From Halalkalirubrum salinum (GTDB lineage: Archaea > Halobacteriota > Halobacteria > Halobacteriales > Haloferacaceae), in NCBI RefSeq assembly GCF_005543295.1, contig NZ_SRSG01000058.1, positions 79,830-143,829 on the forward strand: 64,000 nucleotides of DNA. Direction: 5' to 3'. The notes beneath the pieces were generated by a model. It was not told where the DNA came from and made no database searches. It saw only the letters and a program-made list of their open reading frames with translations. Positions 43,722 to 53,159 of the stretch are shown here, piece after piece. The number at the start of each line of letters is the position of its first letter. Positions within the stretch are counted from its first letter, which is position 1. The translations under genes were made by a program, and so were the position numbers.

Positions 43722-44096
43722 TCAGCCAAGTTGCTGTACAAGTTCGACGACGTAGCCGTCGGGGTCTTCGACGAATGCGATCCGTCGATTCATTGTCGAC
43801 AGCGTTATCGGCGGTGTATGGACCGGCGGATCTTCGCGCTCACATAGTGTTTCGAATGCTTCGTCGGTGTTTTCGACGCCGATCGCAATATGATCAAATC
43901 CGCCGGCTGCACCCGTCTCGTAGTCCGCGTCAGGATCGTATTTGCACTGTATCTCGCCGTGTTCGCCGCCGATATAGACGTACTGCACGCCGTCGTTGAC
44001 GACCTCCCAGTTCACGTCGAGTTCGAGTCCCTCTGTGTAGAACTCGATCGTCCGCTCGATATTGTCGACCCACACTGCGGTGTGTATCACGTCCAT
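43722..44096 (-). CDS. VOC (glyoxalase) superfamily protein
   Basis: A 124-residue single-domain vicinal-oxygen-chelate protein. VIHTAVWVDNIERTIEFYTE carries the first His ligand, GGFDHIAIGVENTDEAFETL the second, and FVEDPDGYVVELVQQLG the C-terminal Glu. This metal pattern fits lactoylglutathione lyase-like enzymes. ATG at 44096 is chosen over an extended frame that lacks family character. It is divergent from the UspA gene. Confidence 0.87.
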   Translation of the reverse strand: MDVIHTAVWVDNIERTIEFYTEGLELDVNWEVVNDGVQYVYIGGEHGEIQCKYDPDADYETGAAGGFDHIAIGVENTDEAFETLCEREDPPVHTPPITLSTMNRRIAFVEDPDGYVVELVQQLG

Positions 44097-44191
44097 GCCG
44101 GCCGCTCGCGCGTCTCGCGGTAAAACGCACCTGTTGGGAACGACTTCGCCGGGGACACATCTTTGATATACGATCACGAACATTACGGGGT

Positions 44192-44626
44192 ATGTATCGA
44201 ATTCTGCTCCCGGTTGACGCCGACCACGATCGAACCCGCCAACAGCTCGATGCGATTCAGCGCCTCCCGGGTGATGACGACATTGAGGTGACGGTCTTTC
44301 ACGTTCACGAACCGATCGACGCGCCCGGTGCCGAAATCGGCGGCAGTATCATCGACGATATCAACGAGTCGATCGACGAGCTTCAGGGCACGCCCGAATC
44401 AGTGACAGAAGCCTACGAGACGCTTGAGGATGCGGGCTTTCAAACGCGGGTTGGTGCGGTGACTGGTGACGCCGTCGAGAGTATCATTGCGGCTGCAGGC
44501 GACATCGACGCGGATCTGATCGTGCTTGCCGGCCGAAAGCGATCGCCCGTCGGCAAGGCGCTGTTCGGCAGCGTAACCCAGGGTGTGATTCTCGAAAGCG
44601 AGGTCCCTGTGTTGGTGCCGAACTGA
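44192..44626 (+). CDS. Universal stress protein (UspA family)
   Basis: A 144-residue UspA-fold protein. MYRILLPVDADHDRTRQQLD is the first strand/helix, and IVLAGRKRSPVGKALFGSVT with GVILESEVPVLVPN is the ATP-binding loop variant (GxxGxxxxG-like). It is the first gene of a run of six closely packed genes; its stop overlaps the SDR start by one base (TGATG). A TATA-like GATATAC at about 44165 lies upstream. Confidence 0.88.
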   Translation: MYRILLPVDADHDRTRQQLDAIQRLPGDDDIEVTVFHVHEPIDAPGAEIGGSIIDDINESIDELQGTPESVTEAYETLEDAGFQTRVGAVTGDAVESIIAAAGDIDADLIVLAGRKRSPVGKALFGSVTQGVILESEVPVLVPN

Positions 44627-45423
44627 TGGCACCACCCCTCGACGACACGCAGTGTCTGCTCACTGCCGCAAGCAAGGGGCTCGCGCGAGCAGCCGCGAGC
44701 GCGCTCGTCGATGCTGGCGCGCGCGTGACGATCGCCTCTCGCTCTCCGGAGAACCTCGCGACGGCTCGCGAGGCGATTCTCGAAGAAACTGACGCCGCTT
44801 CAGACGCGGTCAGGACACAGGTCTGTGACCTCCGATCGCCCGAGGAGATCACACAGCTGGTCGACGATACCGTCGCCGCGTTCGGCGGGCTGGACGTACT
44901 CGTGACAAACCACGGGGGCCCCCCGGTGCAGTCGATCGCCGACACCACCGTCAAGGAGTTCGACGAAACCTACGAACTGGTGCTTCGGAGCACGTTCGCA
45001 ACGCTTCGGGCTGCGCTTCCGGCGCTCGCCGACGGCGGCGGCTCGATCGTCAACATCGTCTCTGCGACGGCGCCGGAGCCAACAGCCGGTGACGTCTTTC
45101 AGGCCGCGCTCCGGCCGGGGATCTACGGGCTTTCGAAGAGCCTCGCGAACGAGTACGGCCCTGAGGGCGTCCGCGTCAACTGTGTGTGTCCGCGGGGAAT
45201 TACCACCGAACGACTTACCGAAAAGATCGACCACCTGGCCGAAACCGAGGGCGTGAGCCACGAGGAGGCCGAAGCGATGCGAGCCGCAGAACTGCCGCTT
45301 CGGCGGCTCGGTCGCCCCGAGGAACTGGCTGGGGCCGTCGCGTTCCTCGCCAGCGACGAGGCCTCCTACATCACCGGCGAGACAATTGGGCTCGACGGCG
45401 GCTGGTCTCGGGGGGCGTTCTAA
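44626..45423 (+). CDS. Short-chain dehydrogenase/reductase
   Basis: A 265-residue SDR. The cofactor loop is degenerate (LTAASKGLARAAASAL instead of TGxxxGxG). The catalytic Tyr-x-x-x-Lys is YGLSKSLANEY, and CPRGITTERL with SYITGETIGLDGGWSRGAF is the usual C-terminus. It is overlapped by the UspA stop on one side and the PrpD start on the other (TAATG), so these are one operon. It probably oxidises or reduces a hydroxy- or ketoacyl intermediate; the exact substrate is unknown. Confidence 0.88.
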   Translation: MAPPLDDTQCLLTAASKGLARAAASALVDAGARVTIASRSPENLATAREAILEETDAASDAVRTQVCDLRSPEEITQLVDDTVAAFGGLDVLVTNHGGPPVQSIADTTVKEFDETYELVLRSTFATLRAALPALADGGGSIVNIVSATAPEPTAGDVFQAALRPGIYGLSKSLANEYGPEGVRVNCVCPRGITTERLTEKIDHLAETEGVSHEEAEAMRAAELPLRRLGRPEELAGAVAFLASDEASYITGETIGLDGGWSRGAF

Positions 45424-46859
45424 TGACCACCGACGACTCCCTTGCCGATCGACTCGCACGATACGCACTGGAGACAGATCGATCGGCCCTTTCGGACTCT
45501 GTGGTTGACGCGGTCCGCAAGGCCACGCTGGATTGGACCGGTCTCGTTCTCGGCGGCGAGGCGATCGCCGAATCGAGCGCGAGTGTTGCCCGTGGGGTCG
45601 CCGCACTTGCTGGCTCCGGAGACGACCCGACCGAATCTGGGCGAGCGACGATGCTTTCGACCGGCGAGTCGATCGCACCCGATCGGGCTGCGCTAGTGAA
45701 CGGCACCTATGCCCACAGCCTCGATTTCGACGACACACATCGATCGTCCTCGTCACATCCTGGCGCGCCAGTGATTGCTGCGGCGTTGGCAGCCGCAGAG
45801 GCGACAGGTGCGGCGGACGACGAACTGCTCGCGGCGATCGCGGTCGGCTACGACGTGACCTGTGGGTTCGGGCGGGCGGTCAACCCCGACGCCCACTACG
45901 GCCGCGGGTTTCACATCACGGCGACCTGCGGCACGTTCGGCGCGACCGCCGCGGCCGGGCGGCTGTGGGGTCTTTCGACCTCGGAGCTCTCGGCCGCGTT
46001 CGGCATCAATGGCAGCCAGGCGGCGGGCTCACTGCAGTTTCTCGACAACGGCGCGTGGAACAAGCGGCTCCACCCGGGGCTTGCCGCATCCCGCGCGATC
46101 GAAGCGGTTGCACTCGCTGCGGCTGGCTTTCGGGGCGCGTCCCGGCCGTTCACTGGGACACACGGGTTCTTTCACGGCTATACCGACAACGCCGATCCGT
46201 CCGTGCTCGACGGACTCGAACCCGGCGCGGCCGTCCAGGAGACGGCGCTGAAGCCATATCCCTGCTGTCGGTACATGCATGCGGCGATCGACGGGTTGCT
46301 CGACATCGCTGCTGAGGAAGCGATCGACCCAGCCGCGATCGAATCGATTCACGTGGACCTGCCTGCCTCTGGCGTGACGCTGACCGGCGAGCCAATCGAC
46401 GCCAAACGACGCCCGACAAACCTGGTCGACTGTCAGTTTAGCATGCCATTCGTGGCGGCACTGGCGCTCACCGAGGCAGACGCAGGCTTGCGCGCGTTTC
46501 TCGATGCACAAGACCGACTTGACGAGCCAACGATGCGGCGGCTGATGGACCGAACGACGGTTGCAACGAGCGAATCTGTCCAATCGCGATTCCCCGAGAC
46601 GTGGGCAGCGAGTGTCCGCGTCAACGATGGATCGACACCGTACGAGCGGTTCGTCGAACACGCCCGCGGCGAGCCCGAGCGGCCGCTCTCGTGGTCGGCG
46701 ATCGACGCCAAGTTTGCGGAACTCGCGACGGCAGCGGGCGTCGCCGACGACGATTGTGCGGCGATCATTGCCGCGTGCCGATCGCTGGGCGCTGACACCG
46801 ACCCGCCGATTTACGAGCGACTGCGCGGCGCTGTTGGCCACAGTAGTCGATCACACTAG
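45423..46859 (+). CDS. MmgE/PrpD family protein
   Basis: A 478-residue protein of the MmgE/PrpD family (2-methylcitrate dehydratase, cis-aconitate decarboxylase and relatives). Landmarks are HSLDFDDTHRSSSSHPGAPV with the conserved Asp-Asp-Thr-His and LKPYPCCRYMHAAIDGLL. ATG at 45423 overlaps the SDR stop; the longer frame upstream is an SDR shadow. Together with the CoA-transferase and MaoC genes it suggests handling of a branched C4-C6 dicarboxylate or tricarboxylate; which reaction it performs is open. Confidence 0.88.
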   Translation: MTTDDSLADRLARYALETDRSALSDSVVDAVRKATLDWTGLVLGGEAIAESSASVARGVAALAGSGDDPTESGRATMLSTGESIAPDRAALVNGTYAHSLDFDDTHRSSSSHPGAPVIAAALAAAEATGAADDELLAAIAVGYDVTCGFGRAVNPDAHYGRGFHITATCGTFGATAAAGRLWGLSTSELSAAFGINGSQAAGSLQFLDNGAWNKRLHPGLAASRAIEAVALAAAGFRGASRPFTGTHGFFHGYTDNADPSVLDGLEPGAAVQETALKPYPCCRYMHAAIDGLLDIAAEEAIDPAAIESIHVDLPASGVTLTGEPIDAKRRPTNLVDCQFSMPFVAALALTEADAGLRAFLDAQDRLDEPTMRRLMDRTTVATSESVQSRFPETWAASVRVNDGSTPYERFVEHARGEPERPLSWSAIDAKFAELATAAGVADDDCAAIIAACRSLGADTDPPIYERLRGAVGHSSRSH

Positions 46860-46920
46860 TAATCCCGTCGCACTGACTGTTGACCACCTACATTCCACCA
46901 CTACACCCAACTACCCACCA

Positions 46921-47532
46921 ATGACAGACGATCACACAACCAACACCGAGGAATCGACGACAAACAAACAGCTCATCTCCGGCTGGCACGGCCGATACTA
47001 CGAGGACTTCAGTGTCGGAGACGTGTACAAACACCCCTTTGGACGGACCGTCACCGAAACGGACAATGTGTGGATGACGAACGTCACGATGAATCTCAAC
47101 CCGATGCACTTCAACGAGGCGTACGCCGCCGAGACGGAGTTCGGCGAGCGGCTGGTCGACGGGACGTTCGTCATCGCGCTCGCGGTCGGGATGAGCGTCA
47201 TCGACGTCTCGATCAACGCAACGGCGAACCTCGGATATGACAAGATACGCCACCACGCACCGGTGTACCACGGCGACACGATCTTTGCGGAAAGTGAGGT
47301 GCTCGAAAAGCGCGAGAGCAGCTCGAGAGACCACGTCGGGATCGTTACCACGGAGCTTCGGGCGTACAACCAGGACGGGACAAAGGTGCTCTCACTGGAG
47401 CGAACGCCGATGGTGTTGAAACGCGAGTACGCACAGCCGTCGGCCGCAAAACCACCGGGATGGCCCGAGGGGATCGGGACACAGCCCGAGGATGTAACCA
47501 AAACCGAGGGCGCGGCGGAGCCGGACGAATGA
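46921..47532 (+). CDS. MaoC-type hydratase/dehydratase
   Basis: A 203-residue hot-dog-fold protein. DVYKHPFGRTVTETDNVWMT and MNLNPMHFNEAYAA form the MaoC active region (Asn and His in the NPMHFN motif, with Asp replaced), followed by ERLVDGTFVIAL. Such proteins hydrate or dehydrate CoA esters. ATG at 46921 is preferred because the longer frame overlaps the PrpD gene out of phase. Its stop overlaps the CoA-transferase start as ATGA, indicating that they act on the same CoA-ester pathway. Confidence 0.85.
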   Translation: MTDDHTTNTEESTTNKQLISGWHGRYYEDFSVGDVYKHPFGRTVTETDNVWMTNVTMNLNPMHFNEAYAAETEFGERLVDGTFVIALAVGMSVIDVSINATANLGYDKIRHHAPVYHGDTIFAESEVLEKRESSSRDHVGIVTTELRAYNQDGTKVLSLERTPMVLKREYAQPSAAKPPGWPEGIGTQPEDVTKTEGAAEPDE

Positions 47533-48986
47533 GCTTCGATCCCGGCGGTGGGCGGATACAGGCATCGGTTCCACAGCTGTCAGCCGCGGACGCCGCGGAA
47601 ACGATCGGTCCTGACGATATTATCCTCGTCAGTGGATTCGGCGGGGTTGGCTATCCGAAAGCCGTCACACCGGCGATCGCCGATCGCGACGACGAGCTGT
47701 CGCTCACCGTTATCAGCGGTGGTGGCGTCGGGGCAACGGTCGACGACGCGCTCGTCGAAGCCGGCAAACTCGCCCGACGGTTTCCGTTCCAGACCCGGCC
47801 AGCGGTTCGGGGGGCGATCAACGACGGCACCGTCGCGTTCCACGATCGCCACATCTCGCGGGTCGCCGACGAGGTTCGACTCGGCGACTTCGGCGATCCA
47901 AATGTCGCGATTGTCGAGGCGATCGCGGTCGGCGACGGCTGGCTCGTCCCCTCGACGTCGATCGGCAACACACCCGCGTTCGTCGAGGCGGCCGATCGGC
48001 TCATTATCGAGGTGAACCGGTCTCAGCCGCTCGAACTCGCCCGGGTGCACGACGTCTACACCCGGGCGCTCCCGCCCGATCGCGGCCCAATTCCGCTGTC
48101 GACACCAACTGGTCGGATCGGCGGCCCCGAGATCGAGTTTGATCCCGACACACTGGTCGGCGTTGTCGAGACTGAACAGACCGACACGCCCTACGAGTTC
48201 CGCGACCCGACGGCCGTTGACGCGGCGATTGCCGACAATCTCCAAGAGTTCCTGGAGGCGGAAATTCGGCGAAACCCGATGCTCGAACGAAGCGTTCAAC
48301 TGCAGTTTGGGGTCGGAAGCATGGGCAATGCGTTGATGGGGGCGCTTTCGGCGATCGATTTTGGCGACAGAACCGTTCGGTACTTCGGCGAAGTGTTTCA
48401 AGACGGACTGCTCGACAGCCTCGACAGTGGGCTATTGTCGGGTGCGAGCGCCACCTCGCTCGCGCTGTCAGATGCTGGCCAACAGCAGTTGTTCGACGAT
48501 ATCGATCGGTACGCCGATCAGGTCGTCCTCCGACCGGCCGATATCTCGAACAACCCCGCATTGATCGAACGCTTCGGTGTTGTCGGGATCAACAGCGCCG
48601 TCGAGGTCGATATCTACGGCAACGCCAACGCAACCCATATCCAGGGCACACGCGTGGTCAACGGGATCGGCGGCGGCGGAGATTTCAACCGCAACTGTCG
48701 GCTCGGTATTATCGCGCTTCCATCGACTGCTGCGGACGGTGAGATCTCTCGGATCGTCCCAATGACGCCCCATGTTGATCACACAGAACACGACCTTTCG
48801 GTCGTGGTCACCGAGCACGGAGTCGCCGACTTGCGGGGCTCTTCTCCGCGTGAACGGGCCGATCGCTTGACTGCGATCGCCGATCCTGCGTACCGGCCGC
48901 GGCTCGAACGCTACGCCGAGCGCGCGGGGACGGCTGGCGGACACACCCCACACGATCTCGACTCGGCGTTCGACTCCACGCTGTAA
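47529..48986 (+). CDS. Acetyl-CoA hydrolase/transferase family CoA-transferase
   Basis: A 485-residue class I CoA-transferase. The catalytic glutamate is expected in VRYFGEVFQDGLLDSL, and GTRVVNGIGGGGDFNRNCRL is the conserved C-terminal substrate loop. Family members move CoA between acetate and succinate, 4-hydroxybutyrate or similar acids. It probably activates the acid imported by the downstream TRAP system; this is inference from gene order. It starts within the MaoC stop (ATGA overlap). Confidence 0.88.
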   Translation: MSFDPGGGRIQASVPQLSAADAAETIGPDDIILVSGFGGVGYPKAVTPAIADRDDELSLTVISGGGVGATVDDALVEAGKLARRFPFQTRPAVRGAINDGTVAFHDRHISRVADEVRLGDFGDPNVAIVEAIAVGDGWLVPSTSIGNTPAFVEAADRLIIEVNRSQPLELARVHDVYTRALPPDRGPIPLSTPTGRIGGPEIEFDPDTLVGVVETEQTDTPYEFRDPTAVDAAIADNLQEFLEAEIRRNPMLERSVQLQFGVGSMGNALMGALSAIDFGDRTVRYFGEVFQDGLLDSLDSGLLSGASATSLALSDAGQQQLFDDIDRYADQVVLRPADISNNPALIERFGVVGINSAVEVDIYGNANATHIQGTRVVNGIGGGGDFNRNCRLGIIALPSTAADGEISRIVPMTPHVDHTEHDLSVVVTEHGVADLRGSSPRERADRLTAIADPAYRPRLERYAERAGTAGGHTPHDLDSAFDSTL

Positions 48987-49083
48987 CCGAGAATCGTAAT
49001 ATTCACTCGGATTCCAATATATCGGTATGGCTCCAATACCCTCCAGAGCGGCTGTATCGACCGTTTTGTTTCTCCGGTGACGG

Positions 49084-49093
49084 TATATTTATA
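49084..49093 (+). promoter_or_regulatory. TATA-like box for the TAXI-TRAP genes
   Basis: TATATTTATA lies about 30 bases upstream of the ATG at 49119, as for a leaderless transcript. The transporter therefore has its own promoter, separate from the catabolic genes before it. Confidence 0.55.
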
Positions 49094-49118
49094 CCTATGA
49101 ATGATTATAAAAATATGT

Positions 49119-50177
49119 ATGTCGGGAGATTCTACCCCCACGCGTCGGGATATAATGAAAGGCGCGGCCACACTCGGAGTTATCGGGTTGGCCGGCTGTA
49201 CAGGTGACGGCAACGGCAACGGCAACGGTGACGGCGAGGTCACGACGATCACGATCGGCGGGACGTCAACTGGTTCGTCGACACAGGCCGCTGGGCAGGC
49301 GCTCGCTCGCGCCGCAAGCGAACACAGCGATATTGTCGAGATTTCGGTCCAGGAAACCGACGGCTGGACGGCGAATCTGTACGAGTACGACGACGGCCAG
49401 ATTCCCGCAATGGGTGTCGACAACAACTCGCTCGCGCAGGCGATCGCAGACGAGGGCCCCTTCGAAGAAGAGCCTGTTGAGGATCTGCCTCATCAGGGCT
49501 TTTTGTTCACCTCGCTGCAGATCCACTGGGTTGGTCTCGAAGGCAGCGGCGTCGAGTCCACACAGGACCTTCGTGAGGGTGGCTACACGATCTACCCGAT
49601 CCAGCCTGGCTTCGGAACACGACTGCTCACCGAGGAGATTATCAAGGAAGCAGACATGTGGGACCAAAACGACATCCTCAACGTCGACACCGGTGACATT
49701 CCGGGTGCCGTCGAGGAAGGTCGCGTTGACGCGCTCTGTCTGTACGGATCAAACGGTGTCGACCTGGCCGGCTGGTGTCAGGAAGTTGATGTCCGGAGCG
49801 GGGAGGGACTGTACCTGCTTGAGGTCGACGACGACTTCAGACAGACGATCGATGACCACCCCGGCGCAATTCTCGAAGAGATCGAACCGTATGGGTACGA
49901 ACAGGAGGTTACCGACGTTACCGACGAGATGGTGACGTGGTCGCTCGCCGGCCAGTGGGCATTTAGTCCCGACATCCCTGCGGAGGCAACCCGGGAGGTC
50001 TGTCGGTTAGCGATGGAACACGAAGATACCCTTCGAGAATCGGACCCGACTACCCTCGAGTACTCTCCAGAAGCGATGACACAAACTGTCATTCCCGAAC
50101 TCGAGATCCACGCGGGCGTTGCGGACTTCTTCGAGGACGAGGGCGTCTGGGACGATTCGTGGACTCGAGGAGAATAA
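49119..50177 (+). CDS. TAXI-family TRAP transporter substrate-binding lipoprotein
   Basis: A 352-residue secreted binding protein. The signal has a twin arginine (TRRDIMKGAATLGVIGLAGC) ending in a lipobox cysteine, so it goes through Tat and is lipid-anchored outside. A Gly/Asn/Asp linker follows. GGTSTGSSTQAAGQALARAA is the TAXI-type start of the binding domain. It delivers an organic acid to the fused permease encoded 68 bases downstream. ATG at 49119 is chosen since it places the Tat motif close to the start. Confidence 0.9.
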   Translation: MSGDSTPTRRDIMKGAATLGVIGLAGCTGDGNGNGNGDGEVTTITIGGTSTGSSTQAAGQALARAASEHSDIVEISVQETDGWTANLYEYDDGQIPAMGVDNNSLAQAIADEGPFEEEPVEDLPHQGFLFTSLQIHWVGLEGSGVESTQDLREGGYTIYPIQPGFGTRLLTEEIIKEADMWDQNDILNVDTGDIPGAVEEGRVDALCLYGSNGVDLAGWCQEVDVRSGEGLYLLEVDDDFRQTIDDHPGAILEEIEPYGYEQEVTDVTDEMVTWSLAGQWAFSPDIPAEATREVCRLAMEHEDTLRESDPTTLEYSPEAMTQTVIPELEIHAGVADFFEDEGVWDDSWTRGE

Positions 50178-50245
50178 TTCCCGATCGTACATTCGGCAGC
50201 ACGCACTACTATCAATCGCCCTCACCTTTGTGCTAGAACACCACG

Positions 50246-52462
50246 ATGTCAGACCCAACGGATACCGCAACCAATACGACTGAACCGGACGACGAGAGCC
50301 TATTCGACACCTCAGAGCCGATCGATTTCTATGAGGGACGTCGTGGCCGAAACCAACTTCGATTGCTTGCAGGAGCAATCCCATTCTGGGTGCTGGCGTT
50401 TTTTGTGTTCCCGATGGTTCTGCCCACCGTCGTTACGATTGGGCTCATCGGGGTTGGCTCGATCGCCATCCTTGCAGGGATTTATCGACAGACCGATGGC
50501 ATACACGACCAGCTCCGGTTTCTGTTGATCCACGGCTCGATTCCGTTCTGGGTCGGCGTCATGTGGTATTCACGGATCCAACTGCCGCCGCGCGGACAGT
50601 TCGCGGTGGCGTTTCTCGGCGGCATCTTGGTGTTGTACATCATTTCGAAACTCGCCGAGCCGATCGAGAACCGAAACTATCCCGAGATCGCGCTGTTGCT
50701 CTCGTCGGCGATCATCACCGTGGTCACGACAAGCTATATCACGGTCAATTATCAGCGGATCGCGGTTGACTCGCTCGGCCGGGCGACCCAGCCCGAACTC
50801 GTTCTGGCAGCGCTGTTTACAGGAGCGCTCATCTACCTGACGTGGCGATCCTTTGGGATGACGTTCCTTATCGTTGTTTTTGCTGGGATCGGTTACGGGC
50901 TTGCGGGCCCGTGGATGCCCGGTGCACTGAGCCACGGTGGGCTGTCTGTCACACGAACCCTTCGAATCTTGGTCATGAGTGCGGACGGCTTCTTCGGCTT
51001 CCTGACTCGACTTGTTGCCGCGTGGATCGCGTTATTCCTCTTGTACGCGGGGCTGTTGAAAGCCTACGGCGCGTTCGACCTCATTCTCCGACTCGCGGTT
51101 CGCTCGGCGAAGTACGTCGACTCGGGCATTGCACAGACTGCTGTCGTTTCGAGTGCGGTGATTGGATCGGTCAACGGAAGCCAGACCGCAAACGCGGGGA
51201 TGACCGGCTCGTTTACCATCCCACTGATGAAACAAAACGGGATCAAACCAGAGACTGCCGGTGGGATCGAAGCCGTTGCCTCAACCGCTGGGCAGGTGCT
51301 GCCACCAGTCATGGGTGCCGGCGCGTTCATTATGGCCTCGCTCATCACGGGAATTACGTACGTTGATGTCATCGTTGCGGGGTTGATCCCGGCGACGATC
51401 CTCGTCGTCTCGATCGTCATGGCTGTCCACTACGTGTCGGTGCCACAGATCGAAAATCCCCGGATGGAAGGCATCATCGGCGAACCGCTGCCCCGCAGGC
51501 AGGTCGTCCTCGAGACGATCAAGTACGGCGTACCCCTCGCGATTCTCATCTACATCCTCGGTGTCTTGCAGTACACGGTGATGACCGCGGCGCTTTGGAC
51601 CTCGATTTCGATGATTTTCTTTGGTGTCACAATCCCACTCATTCAAGCAAAAATTGAAAATGACTCGGTCTCGGAGGCGTTCGTCACGACACTCAAACAG
51701 ACCATCGACGGCGCGCGAGAGGGGGTAGTCGTCCTCGCGCCGGTGGCGATCATCCTCGCGGCGATCAACGGCGTCGTCGACATCCTCATGGCGACTGGCG
51801 TGCCGACGGCGATCTCGCTCACGCTCATGGATCTCTCCGGTGGCGTGATGATCGTCGCCGTTGTGTTGGCGATGATCATCTGTATCCTGCTCGGGCTAGG
51901 CATGCCAACGACCGCGGCCTACACCGTCGTCGCGCTGTTGATCGCGCCGACGCTCATCAATCAGTTCTTTATTCCAGAGCTTGCGTCGCACTTTTTCGTC
52001 TTCTACGCGGCGATCCTTGCGGGGCTAACGCCACCGATCGCGACCTGTGTTGCCGTGACCTGTGGGATCTCTGGGGGCGGCTTCTGGGGGAGCTGTAAGG
52101 AGGCGCTTCGGATCTCTGCGCCCCTTTTCATCCTGCCGTTCGCGTTCGTCTATCATCCCGAACTGGTCTCCGGCGTTTTCGACTACGCATCGCTGTCCGC
52201 CGGGCTGATCGCGATGATCGCAGCGATCGCGATCATCCACGGCATCAACTACCGATTCGCGTTCAATCGCGGGGCAACCTACGGGATGCGTGTGGCCTTT
52301 TTCGTCCTCGGCGTCGTCGCGATGGTGCATCCCGATCAGATGGTGCAGGTTGGCGCACTCGGTGCGGTCCTCGCGTTGTACGTGCTACAGACGGTTGCAG
52401 GGAGTGCTGATCCGCTCTCGGCGATCCGCGGGCTCGTCGGGGCCGGCCGCCGCGGCCGGTAG
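50246..52462 (+). CDS. TRAP transporter fused DctQM permease
   Basis: A 738-residue membrane protein with about 17 helices. The N-terminal four-helix DctQ-like part precedes the DctM-like permease. GSVNGSQTANAGMTGSFTIP and VMGAGAFIMASLITGITYVD are the first DctM hairpin signatures and LGLGMPTTAAYTVVALLIAP the second. It works with the TAXI binding protein as a Na+-driven uptake system for a carboxylate. The palindrome CTCCGATCGGAG follows the stop at 52463-52474. Confidence 0.92.
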   Translation: MSDPTDTATNTTEPDDESLFDTSEPIDFYEGRRGRNQLRLLAGAIPFWVLAFFVFPMVLPTVVTIGLIGVGSIAILAGIYRQTDGIHDQLRFLLIHGSIPFWVGVMWYSRIQLPPRGQFAVAFLGGILVLYIISKLAEPIENRNYPEIALLLSSAIITVVTTSYITVNYQRIAVDSLGRATQPELVLAALFTGALIYLTWRSFGMTFLIVVFAGIGYGLAGPWMPGALSHGGLSVTRTLRILVMSADGFFGFLTRLVAAWIALFLLYAGLLKAYGAFDLILRLAVRSAKYVDSGIAQTAVVSSAVIGSVNGSQTANAGMTGSFTIPLMKQNGIKPETAGGIEAVASTAGQVLPPVMGAGAFIMASLITGITYVDVIVAGLIPATILVVSIVMAVHYVSVPQIENPRMEGIIGEPLPRRQVVLETIKYGVPLAILIYILGVLQYTVMTAALWTSISMIFFGVTIPLIQAKIENDSVSEAFVTTLKQTIDGAREGVVVLAPVAIILAAINGVVDILMATGVPTAISLTLMDLSGGVMIVAVVLAMIICILLGLGMPTTAAYTVVALLIAPTLINQFFIPELASHFFVFYAAILAGLTPPIATCVAVTCGISGGGFWGSCKEALRISAPLFILPFAFVYHPELVSGVFDYASLSAGLIAMIAAIAIIHGINYRFAFNRGATYGMRVAFFVLGVVAMVHPDQMVQVGALGAVLALYVLQTVAGSADPLSAIRGLVGAGRRGR

Positions 52463-52499
52463 CTCCGATCGGAGTCCGGTCTGCGATCGCACTGCAATT

Positions 52500-53140
52500 T
52501 TATCGCCGATACACGTCCGCTTCGTACGGGCGGAACTGTGCGCCGATCGCCGCTCCGGGACTTTTCTCATAGTTGCTATAGCGAACTGTTTTGGGGATTT
52601 TAATTTCGGTATCTGGATCAAATATTGACGGTTCGGCTGCCCAATTGAGCACGAGCAAAAGCGTCGTTTCGTTGAGCGATCGCGTGTACGCGTAGCTGCG
52701 TTGGTGATCCGGACAGTGATCCTCGCCGTCGCCGTCTATCACTGCGTCTTTGTTGTGTCTGCGCTCGGTTAGCCGGGCTATCGTAACGTTTGCAACTCTT
52801 TGCAAGAGCCACCTCGAAATACAGTCTGAGAGAACGTGAACCGGCAGTTCCTGAATCGAAGTGGGAAAATAATTGCAAACGCTACTATAGGCGTCCAGAT
52901 GGATTTGTCCTCACTGCGATCGACCACGACGTTGCTCTCTGGGTAGTTCTGGTTGCACGCGAACCACGGCTCGCCGTCGGTGAACTCCGCGTGTTCGGAA
53001 CTGTCTCACTGCATTGGAGTCCGGGCGTCGTCCTGAGTTGTGTCGTTCACCATCTCGCGTACATTTTCGGAGAATGCTGTCGATCCCGACTCAATGAGCG
53101 AGTTGAGCGCACCGATCGCCCACGCGGCAACCGGTGACGC
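52500..53140 (-). pseudogene. GH13 alpha-glucosidase pseudogene, C-terminal part
   Basis: Conceptual minus-strand translation gives GH13 alpha-glucosidase landmarks: DDARTPMQ, GEPWFACNQNYPESNVVV, then RSLNETTLLLVLNWAAEP and FRPYEADVYRR. The conserved tryptophan after DDARTPMQ is a TGA stop (53008-53006). A 111-base MITE splits the gene at 52779-52889, and the frames on its two sides do not agree, so a frameshift is also present. The 5' two thirds of the gene, with its catalytic residues, are missing. It fills the space between the TRAP and tatC genes. Confidence 0.85.
52779..52889. mobile_element. 111-bp MITE with 17-bp inverted repeats and GGC target duplication
   Basis: The ends TATCGTAACGTTTGCAA (52779-52795) and TTGCAAACGCTACTATA (52873-52889) are inverted repeats matching at 15 of 17 positions. 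The element is flanked by a 3-base direct repeat GGC (52776-52778, 52890-52892). It has no coding capacity, so it would need a transposase encoded elsewhere. It sits within the alpha-glucosidase pseudogene. Confidence 0.8.
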
Positions 53141-53159
53141 TACTCTCCGTACGCGACAG

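Noticed and set aside
52463..52474. Palindrome CTCCGATCGGAG as a terminator of the TRAP operon
   Set aside because: The arms join without a loop and the T-run is 16 bases further on; CGATCG palindromes are common by chance in this genome.
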